From: Nocardioides halotolerans DSM 19273
GTDB taxonomy: Bacteria; Actinomycetota; Actinomycetes; Propionibacteriales; Nocardioidaceae
Length of the DNA stretch: 64,000 bases
Assembly: GCF_000422805.1 (NCBI RefSeq)
Contig: NZ_KE383922.1
Coordinates: 733,772 to 797,771, forward strand
Direction of reading: 5' to 3'
Shown here: positions 25,303 through 34,908 of the stretch, one piece after another
Numbering within the stretch: position 1 is the stretch's first letter
Layout: each line of letters begins with the position of its first letter
Program-made: the position numbers and the translations under genes
The notes under the pieces: model-generated
The model's database searches: none
What the model was told of the DNA's origin: nothing
The model's input: the letters and a program-made list of their open reading frames with translations, nothing else

Positions 25303-25925
25303 GGATCGGAGCCCGGCCGCGGCTGCGGGTCGTGTTCGTGTGCGGGGTCGGCGGCGAAGATCCGCTCGTAGAGGTCGTAGACCAGCGCGGCCTTGTGGTT
25401 GTTGTAGTCCATTCCGTCGGTGAAGCCGCGCGCTCCCAGCTCCCTCTTCAGCGCCGCGTAGGCCGCGTGGTCGTCGGGGTGGGTGCGCAGCCAGTCGCGG
25501 AACATGACGTGCCGCTGCGGCTCGGGCGTCCCGGGTGGGAAGACGTGCAGGTTGGTGTGCGGGAGCACGGTCAGGAGCCGGTGCTCCTCCCAGTCGGGCT
25601 CGCGGATCCGCAGGGTGAAGCCCGCCGCCTCGAGCTTCGGCACGTACGCCGCCTCGTCAGCGCTGTCGGCGACGATCAGGTCGATGTCGATCACCGGTTT
25701 GGCCGCCATGCCCGGCACCGAGGTCGAGCCCACGTGCTCCAGCGACAGCACTGCGTCTCCCAGTGCCTCGCGGACCCGCCCGGCGATCGCCTCGAACATC
25801 GCCGGCCAGCCCTCGTCGTACGGCACCACCTCGATCGTCCGAGGCGGCGGCGCCCCCACTCGCACCTTCGCCACCTCGTCGAGGTCGGCGAGCTCGTAGG
25901 GTCGCCAGAGCGGGTGGACGGGCAC
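25299..25925 (-). CDS. GrpB (UPF0157) family nucleotidyltransferase-fold protein
   Basis: 208 residues from the GTG at 25925. The core has EHVGSTSVPGMAAKPVIDID, the family signature resembling a minimal nucleotidyltransferase GS-x-DxD motif, followed by EEHRLLTV and HVMFRDWLRTHPDD. Often fused to CoaE; biochemical role unclear. I prefer GTG 25925 over GTG 25934 because a TACAGT -10 box (25933-25938) overlaps the upstream codon and lies 7 nt before 25925. It overlaps the previous convergent gene by 4 bases. Confidence 0.83.
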   Translation of the reverse strand: MPVHPLWRPYELADLDEVAKVRVGAPPPRTIEVVPYDEGWPAMFEAIAGRVREALGDAVLSLEHVGSTSVPGMAAKPVIDIDLIVADSADEAAYVPKLEAAGFTLRIREPDWEEHRLLTVLPHTNLHVFPPGTPEPQRHVMFRDWLRTHPDDHAAYAALKRELGARGFTDGMDYNNHKAALVYDLYERIFAADPAHEHDPQPRPGSDP

Positions 25926-25932
25926 CCGGCCC

Positions 25933-25938
25933 ACTGTA
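25933..25938 (-). promoter_or_regulatory. -10 box of a leaderless promoter for the GrpB-family gene
   Basis: TACAGT on the minus strand with 7 nt to the GTG at 25925, no ribosome site between. Confidence 0.45.
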
Positions 25939-25949
25939 GGACCGGGCGG

Positions 25950-26606
25950 TCAGCCCTCGGTCGAGGTGTACTTCCCGCGGAAGAACAGGAGCGGCTCGTC
26001 GGTGTCGTGGACGCCGAGGTCGAGCACCCGCCCCACCACGATGTAGTGGTCGCCGGCCTCGTGGACGTGGTGGATCTGGCAGTCGACGTAGCCGAGGGTG
26101 CCGTCGATCAGGGGCGCGCCGGTGGCCGGCGCGGGCTGCCAGTTGACGCCGGAGAACTTGTCGTGACCGCGGCTGGCCATCTGGTTGGAGAGCTCGGCCT
26201 GGTCGGCGGCGAGGAAATTGACGCAGAACTTGCCCGACCGCTGGATCGCCGGCCAGGCGCGCGAGGTCTTGGCCGGGATGAACAGCACCAGCGGCGGGTT
26301 GAGCGAGACCGAGGAGAACGACTGGCAGGTCAGGCCGACCGGCGCGCCGCCGCTGATGGAGGTGACGACGGTGACCCCGGAGGCGAAGCGGCCCAGCACG
26401 TCGCGGAACTGGCGGGCCGCGGCGACCGCCTCGGGGTCGTCCGCGTCGACGAAGGTGTCCTCGCCGGGGCGGAACTGGAAGTCGTACATCGAGTCGCCCA
26501 GCCACGACTCGATGAGGTCGTGGCTCGGCCAGGTCTCCTTCGCGTCGCTGCGCATCCCGTCGGGGACGTCCCCGTGCGGGATGCGGTGCGCTGGCGACTC
26601 GGTCAC
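25950..26606 (-). CDS. hsaB: HsaB, flavin reductase of the 3-HSA 4-monooxygenase
   Basis: 218 residues from GTG 26606. The flavin-reductase-like split barrel spans about 60-218: RQFRDVLGRFASGVTVVTS, then VGLTCQSFSSVSLNPPLVLF and FCVNFLAADQ, all matching HsaB (Rv3567c). HsaB supplies reduced FMN to HsaA for hydroxylation of 3-HSA. The N-terminus is about 50 residues longer than the M. tuberculosis protein. Alternatives at 26555 (ATG) and 26489 (ATG) would shorten it; I used 26606 because a TACCGT box lies 7 nt before it. Last gene of hsaADCB. Confidence 0.88.
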   Translation of the reverse strand: MTESPAHRIPHGDVPDGMRSDAKETWPSHDLIESWLGDSMYDFQFRPGEDTFVDADDPEAVAAARQFRDVLGRFASGVTVVTSISGGAPVGLTCQSFSSVSLNPPLVLFIPAKTSRAWPAIQRSGKFCVNFLAADQAELSNQMASRGHDKFSGVNWQPAPATGAPLIDGTLGYVDCQIHHVHEAGDHYIVVGRVLDLGVHDTDEPLLFFRGKYTSTEG

Positions 26607-26623
26607 GCGATCCACGGTATGCG

Positions 26624-27520
26624 CTAGCCTCCGGCGCCGAAGTCGTGGCCCCAGTAGGAGACGGCGGTCGACTCCCGCGCGACCCAGCGGGCGTCGTCGA
26701 CGGTGAGCCCGTCGGTGCCGAACTCGACGTCGAACCCGCCCGGCGACCGTACGTAGAACGAGATCATCTCGTCGTTCATGTGCCGGCCGAGGGTCGCCGA
26801 CAGCGGCGCCTGGTGCTTGCGCACCCGCTCCAGCGCCCGGCCGACGTGGTCGAGCTCGTCGACCTCGAGCATGATGTGCACGCACTTCGAGGGGTTCGGC
26901 ATCGGCAGGAACGCCAGCGAGTGGTGTCGGGGGTTGACCCCGAGGAACCGCAGCCACACCTTCGAGCCGGGCTCCTTGCCGACGAACTCGCCGGGCATGC
27001 TCATCGAGTCGCGCAGCCGGAACCCGAGCGTGTCGCGGTAGAACCGCAGCCCCTCCACGTCGTCGGTCACCGGCAGCACGATGTGGCCCATCCCCTGGTC
27101 GCCGGTGACGAACCTCGCGGCGTACGGCGTCACGACCGGGCGGGCCTCGTAGGTGATGCCGTGGAACAGCTCGAAGACGTTGTCGAAGGGGTCGCGGAAC
27201 CGCAGCAGCTCCTGCACCCGGCGCTCGGCGAGCTCGTCGGGAGTGCCCTCCTCGACCTCGACGCCGGCCTTCTCGAGGTGCTCGCGGGCCTCCTGGAGCG
27301 CGGCGTGGTCGGCGAGCTCCCAGCCGACGCAGTCGAGCTGGTCGACGTCGGACGGGAAGACGACCAGCCGGGCCGAGACCTCGTCGATCCGCCAGTACTG
27401 GTGGTCGGGGTTCGGGCCGCGGCCGGCCGCGAGGCCGAGCACCTTGCCGGCGAACGTCGTCCACTGGTCGAGGTCGGTCGAGGCCACGCGGACGTAGCCC
27501 ATGGACCTGATGTCGATCAC
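26624..27520 (-). CDS. hsaC: HsaC, iron-dependent extradiol dioxygenase
   Basis: 298 residues, two vicinal-oxygen-chelate modules. The Fe(II) ligands of the active C-terminal domain are visible as His146 (GMGHIVLP), His215 (KCVHIMLEV) and Glu266 (FDVEFGTD), at the positions known for HsaC. It cleaves the catechol 3,4-DHSA meta to give 4,9-DSHA, opening ring A. GTG 27520 overlaps the hsaD stop (GTGA). In M. tuberculosis this is Rv3568c, again between hsaD and hsaB. Confidence 0.96.
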   Translation of the reverse strand: MIDIRSMGYVRVASTDLDQWTTFAGKVLGLAAGRGPNPDHQYWRIDEVSARLVVFPSDVDQLDCVGWELADHAALQEAREHLEKAGVEVEEGTPDELAERRVQELLRFRDPFDNVFELFHGITYEARPVVTPYAARFVTGDQGMGHIVLPVTDDVEGLRFYRDTLGFRLRDSMSMPGEFVGKEPGSKVWLRFLGVNPRHHSLAFLPMPNPSKCVHIMLEVDELDHVGRALERVRKHQAPLSATLGRHMNDEMISFYVRSPGGFDVEFGTDGLTVDDARWVARESTAVSYWGHDFGAGG

Positions 27521-28404
27521 GAGCGCTCCCTGTGGCGGGCGAGGAATGCGGTGGCGACCTCGGCGAACTCGTCGGCGGCCTCGATCTGGGCCCAGTGCCC
27601 GCAGTTGGGGAAGACGTGCAGGGTCGCCCGCGGGATCGCCTTGAGCGCGACGAGCGCGCCGTCGAGCGGGTTGACGCGGTCCTCGCGGCCCCAGGTCAGC
27701 AGCGTGTGCTTGCGGATCCGGTGGGCCTCGCGCCAGAGCATGCCGTCCTCGCGGGTCTCCGGGTCGAAGAACGACATCCCCATCGAGATCATCGCCTCGC
27801 GGGCCCCCGGCGCGGTCGCGTCGGCGTAGCGCTCCTCGACCAGCTCGTCGGTGACGAGGTCCTGGTTGACGACCATCGTGGAGATGAACGCGCGGAGGGC
27901 CTCGCGGCTCGGCTCCATGTTGAACTCGGTGAGCCGCTTGACGCCCTCGGTCGGGTCGGCGTGGAAGAGGTTGAGCGAGAGCCCGCCCGGCCCCATCAGG
28001 ATCAGCCGGCCGACCCGGTCGGGATGGTCGATGGCGAGCCGGCTCGCCGTGCCGCCGCCGAGGCTGTTGCCGAGCAGGTGCACCCGCTCGATGCCGAGCT
28101 CGTCGAGGAGCCGGACCACGTAGCCGGCCGAGAAGCGGAAGTAGTTGCCGACCACCGGCGGCTTGTCGGACCCGCCAAAGCCCGGCTGGTCGACGAGCAG
28201 GGTGTGGAAGGTGCTCGCGAACCGCGGCAGCGCCGACCCGAAGTTGGACCACGCGGACGCGCCCGGCCCGCCGCCGTGCAGCATCAGCAGCGGCAGGTCG
28301 CCGCCGACGCCGGTGGGCGTGCCCGGCCCGGCCTCGTAGTAGTTGAGCGTGAGGTCGCCGGCCTTCGCCGATCGGCGTACCGACTCCTTGTCGTACGCCG
28401 TCAC
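27517..28404 (-). CDS. hsaD: HsaD, meta-cleavage product C-C bond hydrolase
   Basis: 295 residues, alpha/beta-hydrolase. The triad is Ser114 (LLGNSLGGG), Asp242 (TWGREDRVNP) and His270 (NCGHWAQIE), with the oxyanion loop LHGGGPGAS at 42-50. It hydrolyses 4,9-DSHA to HIP and 2-hydroxyhexa-2,4-dienoate. GTG 28404 starts 2 bases after the hsaA stop. Same order as Rv3569c. Confidence 0.96.
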   Translation of the reverse strand: MTAYDKESVRRSAKAGDLTLNYYEAGPGTPTGVGGDLPLLMLHGGGPGASAWSNFGSALPRFASTFHTLLVDQPGFGGSDKPPVVGNYFRFSAGYVVRLLDELGIERVHLLGNSLGGGTASRLAIDHPDRVGRLILMGPGGLSLNLFHADPTEGVKRLTEFNMEPSREALRAFISTMVVNQDLVTDELVEERYADATAPGAREAMISMGMSFFDPETREDGMLWREAHRIRKHTLLTWGREDRVNPLDGALVALKAIPRATLHVFPNCGHWAQIEAADEFAEVATAFLARHRERS

Positions 28405-28406
28405 GG

Positions 28407-29585
28407 TCAGTACATCCCCGGGTCGATCTTGTGTCCGAACTCGTGGGCGCCGAACATCTGCAGCGCGCGCTCGGGGTCGTTGGCGGCGTGCACCCGGCCG
28501 GCGTGGGCGTCGCGCCACGCCCGCTGCAGCGGCGTTCCCTCGGTGAGGGCGCGGCCGCCGGAGGCCTCGAACAGCGAGTCGATCGCGTCGATCGCGCGCT
28601 GCGAGCCGAGCACCTGGTCGCGGCGCACCTTGAGCCGCAGCTTGAGGGGGATCTGCTCCCCCTTGGCGACGTGGTCCTGCGCCTCGCGGATGTTGTTGAC
28701 CAGCAGCGCCCAGGCGGCGTCGATCTCGCTGCTCGCCCGGGCGATGCGCACGGCCGCGAACGGGTCGAGCGAGGCCTTCTCGCCGAGGTAGGCCGCGCGG
28801 GTGCGCTTCTGCTGCATCTCGACGTGCTCCTGGTAGGCGCCCATCGCCATGCCGATGATCGGGGTGGTGATGGTGCCGGTGAAGATCGAGTGGAAGGGCA
28901 GCTTGTAGAGGTCGGAGGTGTTCTGCTCCTGGCCCGGACCCCTGCACTGGCCGGTCTCGCCCATGCTCAGCGTGAACGCCTCGGGCACGAAGACGTCGTC
29001 GACGACGATGTCGTTGGAGCCGGTGCCGCTGAGTCCGATCATGTGCCAGACGTCGTTGATCGTGTAGTCCTTGCGCGGGACCAGGAACGTCTTGAAGTCG
29101 ACGACGTTGCCGTCGGCGTTGAAGACCAGCCCCCCGAGCAGGACCCAGGTGCAGTGGTCGCACCCGGAGCTGAAGCTCCACTTGCCGCTGAGGACGTAGC
29201 CGCCCTCGGTCACCGTGGCCTTGCCCGTCGGCGCGTACGACGAGCTCAGCCGCGTGTTGGTGTCCTCGCCCCAGACCGCCTGCTGCGCCTCGTCCGCGAA
29301 CAGCGCCACCTGCCACGGGTGCACGCCGACCACGCTGGAGACCCAGCCGGTCGAGCCGCAGGCGCTCGCGATGTCGCGGACCGCTGTGTAGAACGTGACC
29401 GGGTCGGCCTCGAGGCCGTCGAACCGCCGGGGCTGCAGGAGCCGGAAGAACCCGACCTCCTCCAGCTCCTTGATCGAGGCCTCCGGGACGACGCGCAGGC
29501 GCTCGGCCTCGTCAGCCCGGTCACGGAACGTGGGCAGCAGGTCGCGGACCCCGTCAAGGACTGACTGAGCCGCAGTCTGGGACAT
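28407..29585 (-). CDS. hsaA: HsaA, oxygenase subunit of the 3-HSA 4-monooxygenase
   Basis: 392 residues with an acyl-CoA-dehydrogenase-like fold used as a two-component flavin monooxygenase. Characteristic stretches are GGYVLSGKWSFSSGCDHCTW, MIGLSGTGSNDIVVDDVFVP and the C-terminal GGRALTEGTPLQRAWRDAHAG. It hydroxylates 3-HSA to the catechol 3,4-DHSA using FMNH2 from HsaB. GAGGAGAG precedes the ATG by 5-6 nt, so unlike several neighbours it has a normal leader. First gene of hsaADCB, directly behind a perfect KstR site. Confidence 0.95.
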   Translation of the reverse strand: MSQTAAQSVLDGVRDLLPTFRDRADEAERLRVVPEASIKELEEVGFFRLLQPRRFDGLEADPVTFYTAVRDIASACGSTGWVSSVVGVHPWQVALFADEAQQAVWGEDTNTRLSSSYAPTGKATVTEGGYVLSGKWSFSSGCDHCTWVLLGGLVFNADGNVVDFKTFLVPRKDYTINDVWHMIGLSGTGSNDIVVDDVFVPEAFTLSMGETGQCRGPGQEQNTSDLYKLPFHSIFTGTITTPIIGMAMGAYQEHVEMQQKRTRAAYLGEKASLDPFAAVRIARASSEIDAAWALLVNNIREAQDHVAKGEQIPLKLRLKVRRDQVLGSQRAIDAIDSLFEASGGRALTEGTPLQRAWRDAHAGRVHAANDPERALQMFGAHEFGHKIDPGMY

Positions 29586-29616
29586 TCGCTCTCTCCTCTT
29601 CCTGTGGTGCGCCCCA

Positions 29617-29636
29617 ATACTAGAACACGTTCTAGT
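29617..29636 (-). promoter_or_regulatory. KstR operator and -10 box of the hsaADCB promoter
   Basis: ACTAGAAC-AC-GTTCTAGT (29619-29636) is a perfect 8-bp-arm palindrome and matches the KstR motif TnnAACnnGTTnnA. A minus-strand TAGTAT -10 box (29617-29622) overlaps its edge, so KstR bound here would cover the promoter. Confidence 0.88.
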
Positions 29637-29669
29637 CCTGAGTCGAGGGCGCGCGGGAGGAGGCGGGTC

Positions 29670-30245
29670 TCAGCCCTGCTCGGCCGCCCTGGCGGCGTCC
29701 TCGACGCGGCCGACGTACGCCGGCCAGTCGTAGCCGTCCTCGATGTTGCCGTCCCCCGGCTTGCGCCCGACCTGGCCGTCGATGGTCTCGCGCACGATGT
29801 CGGCGTGTCCGGCGTGCCGGGCGGTCTCGGACACCATGTGCACCAGGATCTGGTGCAGGGTCACCTCGTCGTCCTCGCCCCACCACGGCACCCGCCCGAC
29901 CGTGTCGAGCTCGCACTCCTCGAAGGTGACGGCGGCGTGCGTCCAGGCGGTGCGGTAGAGGTCGAGCACCCACTCCCGGCTCTCGTCGGGGGCGAGGTAG
30001 AGGTCGTCGTTCATGTCGGCGTCGTCGTCGTGCCAGGGCAGCGCGATCCCGCTCGGCCGCCCGAAGGTGTCGCCGAAGTAGCCCAGCTCGACGCTCGCCA
30101 GGTGCTTGACCAGCCCCAGCAGGTTGGTGCCGGTCGGCGTCATCGGGCGGCGGGCGTCGTAGTCGCTCAGCCCCTCGACCTTCCAGACGATGGCGTCGCG
30201 GGCGCTCTGGAGGTACTCGACCAGGGTCTCCTTGGGTGTCTTCAC
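29670..30245 (-). CDS. DinB-family protein (mycothiol-transferase type)
   Basis: 191 residues, four-helix DinB fold. It has the expected metal-type His residues in GLVKHLASVELGYFGD, in the HQILVHMVSETARHAGHADIVRE helix region (split across about 127-150), and a central WHDDDADMNDD loop. Actinobacterial DUF664/DinB proteins are often mycothiol-dependent transferases used in detoxification. GTG 30245 is preceded by CAGGCGG. Its end lies just 34 bases from the KstR site of hsaA but it reads away from it. Confidence 0.8.
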   Translation of the reverse strand: MKTPKETLVEYLQSARDAIVWKVEGLSDYDARRPMTPTGTNLLGLVKHLASVELGYFGDTFGRPSGIALPWHDDDADMNDDLYLAPDESREWVLDLYRTAWTHAAVTFEECELDTVGRVPWWGEDDEVTLHQILVHMVSETARHAGHADIVRETIDGQVGRKPGDGNIEDGYDWPAYVGRVEDAARAAEQG

Positions 30246-30294
30246 CCGCCTGAGCCTGCCAACCCCGGCGGCCACGGGCCACCGGGTTGAGGTG

Positions 30295-31890
30295 CTAGTG
30301 GACGACGACCGGCGGCTGGCCCTCGTCGTCGAGGAGGTGCGTCACCTCGCGCCGCCGCGGCAGCAGCAGGGCCGGCACCAGGGTGAGGGCGACGAGGACC
30401 CAGGCGACCCAGTAGGTCTGGGCGAACGCCGACGCCGCGTCGGTGAGGCCCCGGGCGACGTAGGCCGGGTCGACGCCGAGCCGGGCGAAGACCTCCGGGC
30501 GGGTGTTCGACAGGATCGCCGCTCCGGCCTCGGTGATGCCGCCCCCTCCCCCCGCCGACTCGGTGCCGGGCACCACCGGCGAGTCGTTGAGGTGGTTGGT
30601 CAGGAGCACCGACATCGTCGCGACGCCGACCGAGCTCGAGATCTGCTGGGTGATGTTGACCAGCGTCGACCCCCGGGCGACCTCGTGGGCGGTCAGCGTC
30701 TTCAGCGCCGAGGTGAACAGCGGCATCATCGTGGAGCCCATCCCCATGCCCATCACCACCAGCATCGGGATGAGCACCGCGTAGGAGGTGTGCTCGTCGA
30801 TCTGCGTCAGCCCGAACATGCCGACGACGATCAGCGCGATGCCCACGGGCGCGATCCGGCCCACGGGCATCTTGTCGACCAGGCGGCCGGCGATCGGCAT
30901 CGTGAGCATGGCGCCCAGACCCTGGGGCGCCACGAGGAGCCCGGCGTGCAGGGTGGACTCGCCGCGGATCTGCTGGAAGTACGTCGGCACGAGCAGCAGG
31001 CCACCGAAGAACGCCGCGGCGAACATGAACATCGTGATGACGGAGACCGTCAGGTTGCGGTTCTTGAACAGCCGCAGGTCGAGCAGCGGGTGCTCGGGGC
31101 GGAACGAGTGCCACACGAACGCGAGCATCAGCACGGCCCCCACCAGCATCGACACCCACACGCGCGGGGCCCCGAAGTCGCCGCCCTCCTGCGGGAGCGA
31201 GGAGACACCGAAGAGGAACAGCGCGAGGCCCGGCGACATCAGGGCCATGCCGAGGAAGTCGAAGGACTCCGAGGGCTCGGGGGTGTCCTTGGCGAGCACC
31301 TTCGACGCATAGACGAGCGCGGTGGCGCCGAGCGGGACGTTGATCAGGAAGATCCAGTGCCAGCTGGCCTGCTGGATCAGGAGGCCGCCGAGGATCGGGC
31401 CGAGGATGGGTCCGAGGAGCATCGGCACCCCGAGGATCGCCATCAGCCGGCCCATCCGGTGCGGGCCGGCGGCCCTGGTCATGATCGTCATGCCGAGCGG
31501 CATCAGCATCCCGCCGCCGAGGCCCTGCAGGACCCGGAAGGCGATCAGCATGTCGATGCTCGTCGCGGTCGCGCACAGGGCCGAGCCCAGTGTGAACAGG
31601 AGGATCGCGGTCAGGTAGAGGCGCTTGGTGCCGAACCGGTCGGCCGCCCAGCCCGCCATCGGGATCACCGTCGCCAGCGCGAGCGTGTAGGCGGTGACCG
31701 TCCAGGCGACGTGGGAGTAGGCGATCTCGTGACCGCCGCTGCCGAACTCGGCCTGGAACGTCGGCAGCGCGACGTTGACCACGGTGATGTCGAGGATCGA
31801 CATGATCGCGCCGAGCACGACGACCCCCGCGATCTTCAGGACGGCTGCGTCGATGTGCTCCGGATAGTCGGTCTGGGTCGTGGACGTCAT
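30295..31890 (-). CDS. DHA2-family (14-TM) MFS efflux transporter
   Basis: 531 residues with 14 predicted membrane segments. Motif A is GWAADRFGTKR (about 80-90), motif B region is LIAFRVLQGLGGGMLMP, and the antiporter motif C is GVPMLLGPILGPILGG. The fold is EmrB/QacA-like, a proton-driven exporter of hydrophobic compounds. Its position between the hsaADCB and hsaEGF operons suggests export of toxic steroid intermediates, but this is inference; no KstR site is seen in front. AAGGGA precedes the ATG. The 158-bp gap upstream (31891-32048) holds nothing I can name. Confidence 0.87.
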   Translation of the reverse strand: MTSTTQTDYPEHIDAAVLKIAGVVVLGAIMSILDITVVNVALPTFQAEFGSGGHEIAYSHVAWTVTAYTLALATVIPMAGWAADRFGTKRLYLTAILLFTLGSALCATATSIDMLIAFRVLQGLGGGMLMPLGMTIMTRAAGPHRMGRLMAILGVPMLLGPILGPILGGLLIQQASWHWIFLINVPLGATALVYASKVLAKDTPEPSESFDFLGMALMSPGLALFLFGVSSLPQEGGDFGAPRVWVSMLVGAVLMLAFVWHSFRPEHPLLDLRLFKNRNLTVSVITMFMFAAAFFGGLLLVPTYFQQIRGESTLHAGLLVAPQGLGAMLTMPIAGRLVDKMPVGRIAPVGIALIVVGMFGLTQIDEHTSYAVLIPMLVVMGMGMGSTMMPLFTSALKTLTAHEVARGSTLVNITQQISSSVGVATMSVLLTNHLNDSPVVPGTESAGGGGGITEAGAAILSNTRPEVFARLGVDPAYVARGLTDAASAFAQTYWVAWVLVALTLVPALLLPRRREVTHLLDDEGQPPVVVH

Positions 31891-32048
31891 GGATCCCTTC
31901 CGAGGCAGGTGGGGTGAGACGCGCGCGGACGACTCGTGCGGCGAGAGGCACGGCCGTCGGGGTGCGCGACGACGAGCCCGAAGAGCCTAGGGCCTTCGAG
32001 CCGTTCGCGCGCGGGAGTTTTCCGTCCCTGCCCGGAGCGCGGGAGCGC

Positions 32049-33173
32049 TCAGCCGGCGAGCGAGGCGCCGGCCCCCGGCTCGTCGGCCGCCTGCTCGCGC
32101 TTCAGCATGAGCGCGATGTCGATCAGCTGGTCCTCCTGGCCGCCGATCAGCTTGCGCCGGCCGGCCTCGAGCAGGATCTTGGCGCCGGAGACGCCGTAGC
32201 GGTCCGCGGCGTTGCCCGCGTGCTTGAGGAACGACGAGTAGACGCCGGCGTAGCCCATCATCAGCGTCATCCGGTCGAGCTGGCACTCCTCGGGCATGGC
32301 CGGCTTGATGACATCCTCGGACGCGTCGACGATCCGCAGGAAGTCGATGCCCGTGGTCCAGCCGAGCTTGTCGCAGACGCCGATGAACGCCTCGAGCGGC
32401 GTGTTGCCCGCGCCCGCGCCGAATCGGCGGACCGAGCCGTCGATCTGCGTGGCGCCGGCGCGGGCCGCGATGATCGTGTTGGCGACGCCGAGGCCGAGGT
32501 TCTCGTGGCCGTGGAAGCCGACGTCGGCGACGTCGCCGATCTCGGCGACCAGCGCGGCCACCCGGTCGGCGGTCTGCTCCATGATCAGCGCACCGGCGGA
32601 GTCGACGACGTAGACGCACTGGCAGCCGGCGTCGACCATGATCCGCGCCTGCTTCGCCAGCACCTCCGGCGGCTGGGTGTGGCTCATCATGAGGAACCCG
32701 ACGGTCTCGAGACCGAGCTCGCGGGCCAGCCCGAAGTGCTGGATGGAGGTGTCGGCCTCGGTGCAGTGGGTGGCGATCCGGCAGATCTGGCCGCCGTTGT
32801 CCTGCGCCGCGCGGATGTCGTCCTTGGTGCCGACCCCGGGCAGCATCAGGAACGCGATCCTCGCCCGCTGCGCGGTCTCGGCTGCGATCCTGATGAGCTC
32901 CTGCTCCCAGGTCCTCGAGAACCCGTAGTTGAACGACGAACCGCCGAGCCCGTCGCCGTGGGTCACCTCGATGACCGGCACGCCGGAGGCGTCGAGGGCC
33001 TCGACGATGTCGTGGCACTCCCGCGCGGTGAACTGGTGGCGCTTGTGGTGCGACCCGTCGCGCAGGCAGGTGTCGGTGAGGCGCAGGTCGAGCCGGCCCC
33101 AGGGCTCGTCGCCGTGGGTGCCGGACCAGGTGCGGCTCAGCTCGTTGATCCGGGCAGTGTCGAGGTCGGTCAT
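32049..33173 (-). CDS. hsaF: HsaF, 4-hydroxy-2-oxohexanoate/oxovalerate aldolase
   Basis: 374 residues. TIM-barrel (HMG-CoA-lyase-like) aldolase: [18 protein letters not shown] (about 30-47) holds the metal Asp and catalytic His, and [14 protein letters not shown] (about 219-232) the two metal His. It splits 4-hydroxy-2-oxohexanoate to pyruvate and propionaldehyde, which channels to HsaG. The N-terminus is about 25 residues longer than usual ([18 protein letters not shown]...), and the C-terminal Ala-rich tail is also extended. ATGA overlap with hsaG. Confidence 0.94.
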   Translation of the reverse strand: MTDLDTARINELSRTWSGTHGDEPWGRLDLRLTDTCLRDGSHHKRHQFTARECHDIVEALDASGVPVIEVTHGDGLGGSSFNYGFSRTWEQELIRIAAETAQRARIAFLMLPGVGTKDDIRAAQDNGGQICRIATHCTEADTSIQHFGLARELGLETVGFLMMSHTQPPEVLAKQARIMVDAGCQCVYVVDSAGALIMEQTADRVAALVAEIGDVADVGFHGHENLGLGVANTIIAARAGATQIDGSVRRFGAGAGNTPLEAFIGVCDKLGWTTGIDFLRIVDASEDVIKPAMPEECQLDRMTLMMGYAGVYSSFLKHAGNAADRYGVSGAKILLEAGRRKLIGGQEDQLIDIALMLKREQAADEPGAGASLAG

Positions 33174-34081
33174 GCCATCCCCCTCGCGATGCTCTCGCCG
33201 ACCCGGGCGGCGGCGGCGGTCATGATGTCGAGGTTGCCGGAGTACGACGGCAGGTAGTCGCCGGCGCCCTCCACCTCGACGAAGATCGAGACCTTCGTCC
33301 GGCCCAGCGTGGCGGGCGACGGATCGTCGATCTGCGGCTCCTGGAGCAGCCGGTAGCCCGGGACGTACTCCTGCACGGCCTTCTCCATCGCCAGGACCGA
33401 CCGCACGATCGCGTCGCGGTCGGCGTCTGGCGACACGGCGCAGAAGATCGTGTCGCGCATGATCATCGGCGGCTCGGCCGGGTTGAGGATGATGATCGCC
33501 TTGCCCCGCTCGGCGCCGCCGATCGACTCGACCCCGGCGGCCGTGGTGCGGGTGAACTCGTCGATGTTGGCTCTCGTGCCCGGGCCGGCGGAGACCGACG
33601 AGACCGACGCGACGATCTCGGCGTACGACACTCCCCCGAAGGGCTCGGCCGCCCGCGAGACCGCCGCGACCATCGGGATCGTGGCCTGGCCGCCGCAGGT
33701 GATCATGTTGACGTTCATCGCGCCGACGTGCTCCTCGCCGTTGACCGGCGGGATCACCGCCGGTCCGACCGCGGCGGGCGTCAGGTCGACCGCGCGGATG
33801 CCGGCCTCCTCGTAGCGCGGTGCGTACTCGCGGTGCACGTAAGCGGACGTGGCCTCGAAGATCAGGTCGGGCAGCTCGTCCTGCTTGAGCAGCCAGTCGA
33901 CGCCCTCGTGGCTCGACTCGAGGCCGTGGTCGGCCGCGAGCCGGAGGCCCTCCGAGGTCGGGTCGACGCCGATCATCCAGCGCGGCTCGATGCTCCCCCC
34001 GTTGCGGGCGGAGCGCAGCAGCTTGTACATGAGGTCGGTGCCGATGTTGCCGGGGCCGACGATGGCCGCGGTGCGCTTCAT
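33170..34081 (-). CDS. hsaG: HsaG, acylating propionaldehyde/acetaldehyde dehydrogenase
   Basis: 303 residues. N-terminal Rossmann motif GPGNIGTDL (9-17), catalytic Cys129 in [12 protein letters not shown], and a C-terminal dimerisation/aldolase-contact domain. It converts propionaldehyde from HsaF directly to propionyl-CoA. GAGGAG precedes the ATG by 7 nt. With hsaE and hsaF it forms one minus-strand operon (Rv3534c-Rv3536c order). Confidence 0.94.
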   Translation of the reverse strand: MKRTAAIVGPGNIGTDLMYKLLRSARNGGSIEPRWMIGVDPTSEGLRLAADHGLESSHEGVDWLLKQDELPDLIFEATSAYVHREYAPRYEEAGIRAVDLTPAAVGPAVIPPVNGEEHVGAMNVNMITCGGQATIPMVAAVSRAAEPFGGVSYAEIVASVSSVSAGPGTRANIDEFTRTTAAGVESIGGAERGKAIIILNPAEPPMIMRDTIFCAVSPDADRDAIVRSVLAMEKAVQEYVPGYRLLQEPQIDDPSPATLGRTKVSIFVEVEGAGDYLPSYSGNLDIMTAAAARVGESIARGMA

Positions 34082-34104
34082 TTCCCTGCTCCTCAGCTCT
34101 GGGC

Positions 34105-34902
34105 TCAGTCGACGAACGTCACGGTCAGCGGCGCGAACCCGCGGATGGTCGCCTCGACCCGGTCGCCGGCGGCGAACGGCACGAACGGGCCGAGGGCGCC
34201 CGACAGCACGACCTGGCCGGCGCGCAGCGGGTCGCCGAACCGGTGGCACTGCACGGCCAGCCAGCGCAGCGCCTCCAGCGGGTCGCCGAGGCACGCGGCG
34301 CCGTTGCCGCTCGACCGCACCTCGTCGTTGATCGCCAGCGTCATCTCGACCTCGCGCGGCTCGACCTCGTCGAGGGGCCGGCCCTCGCGACCCACGACGT
34401 AGAGGCCGCTCGACGCGTTGTCGGCCACGGTGTCGGTGAAACCGATGTCCCACCCGTCGATCCGCGAGTCGACGATCTCCAGGGCCGGCAGCGCGACGTC
34501 CACCGCGGCGCGGACCGACTCGATCGTGATCTCGGCCTCGTCGGCCGGGTCGACGTCGCGGGCGAGCACGAACGCGACCTCCGCCTCGACCCGCGGCTGG
34601 AGCAGCGTGCGCATCGACACCGGCTCGTGCTCGCTGACGTCCATGTCGTCGAGCAGGTAGCCGAAGTCGGGCTGGTCGACGCCGAGCTGGTGCTGGACCG
34701 CCTCCGAGGTCGCGCCGATCTTGCGCCCCACGACGCGCGCGCCCGCGGTCAGTCGTCTCTGGACGAGTCCCTGCTGCACGGCGTACGCCGCGGAGAGGTC
34801 GTCGGTGCCGATCAGGTCGCGCACCGCGGCACACGGGACGCCGGTCTCCTGGGCCGTGGCGAGGCGGGCCACGGCGGCAGAGATCACGTCCTCGCTGGCC
34901 AC
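34105..34902 (-). CDS. hsaE: HsaE, 2-hydroxyhexa-2,4-dienoate hydratase
   Basis: 265 residues from GTG 34902. Fumarylacetoacetase-like hydratase fold; [14 protein letters not shown] carries two of the metal acids, and VGRKIGATS and [16 protein letters not shown] are the family signatures. It hydrates 2-hydroxyhexa-2,4-dienoate to the HsaF substrate. I reject the longer frame start at 34938 because TACTAT (34909-34914) is a -10 box 6 nt before the GTG, so the mRNA begins at the start codon. Confidence 0.92.
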   Translation of the reverse strand: MASEDVISAAVARLATAQETGVPCAAVRDLIGTDDLSAAYAVQQGLVQRRLTAGARVVGRKIGATSEAVQHQLGVDQPDFGYLLDDMDVSEHEPVSMRTLLQPRVEAEVAFVLARDVDPADEAEITIESVRAAVDVALPALEIVDSRIDGWDIGFTDTVADNASSGLYVVGREGRPLDEVEPREVEMTLAINDEVRSSGNGAACLGDPLEALRWLAVQCHRFGDPLRAGQVVLSGALGPFVPFAAGDRVEATIRGFAPLTVTFVD

Positions 34903-34908
34903 GGTGCG

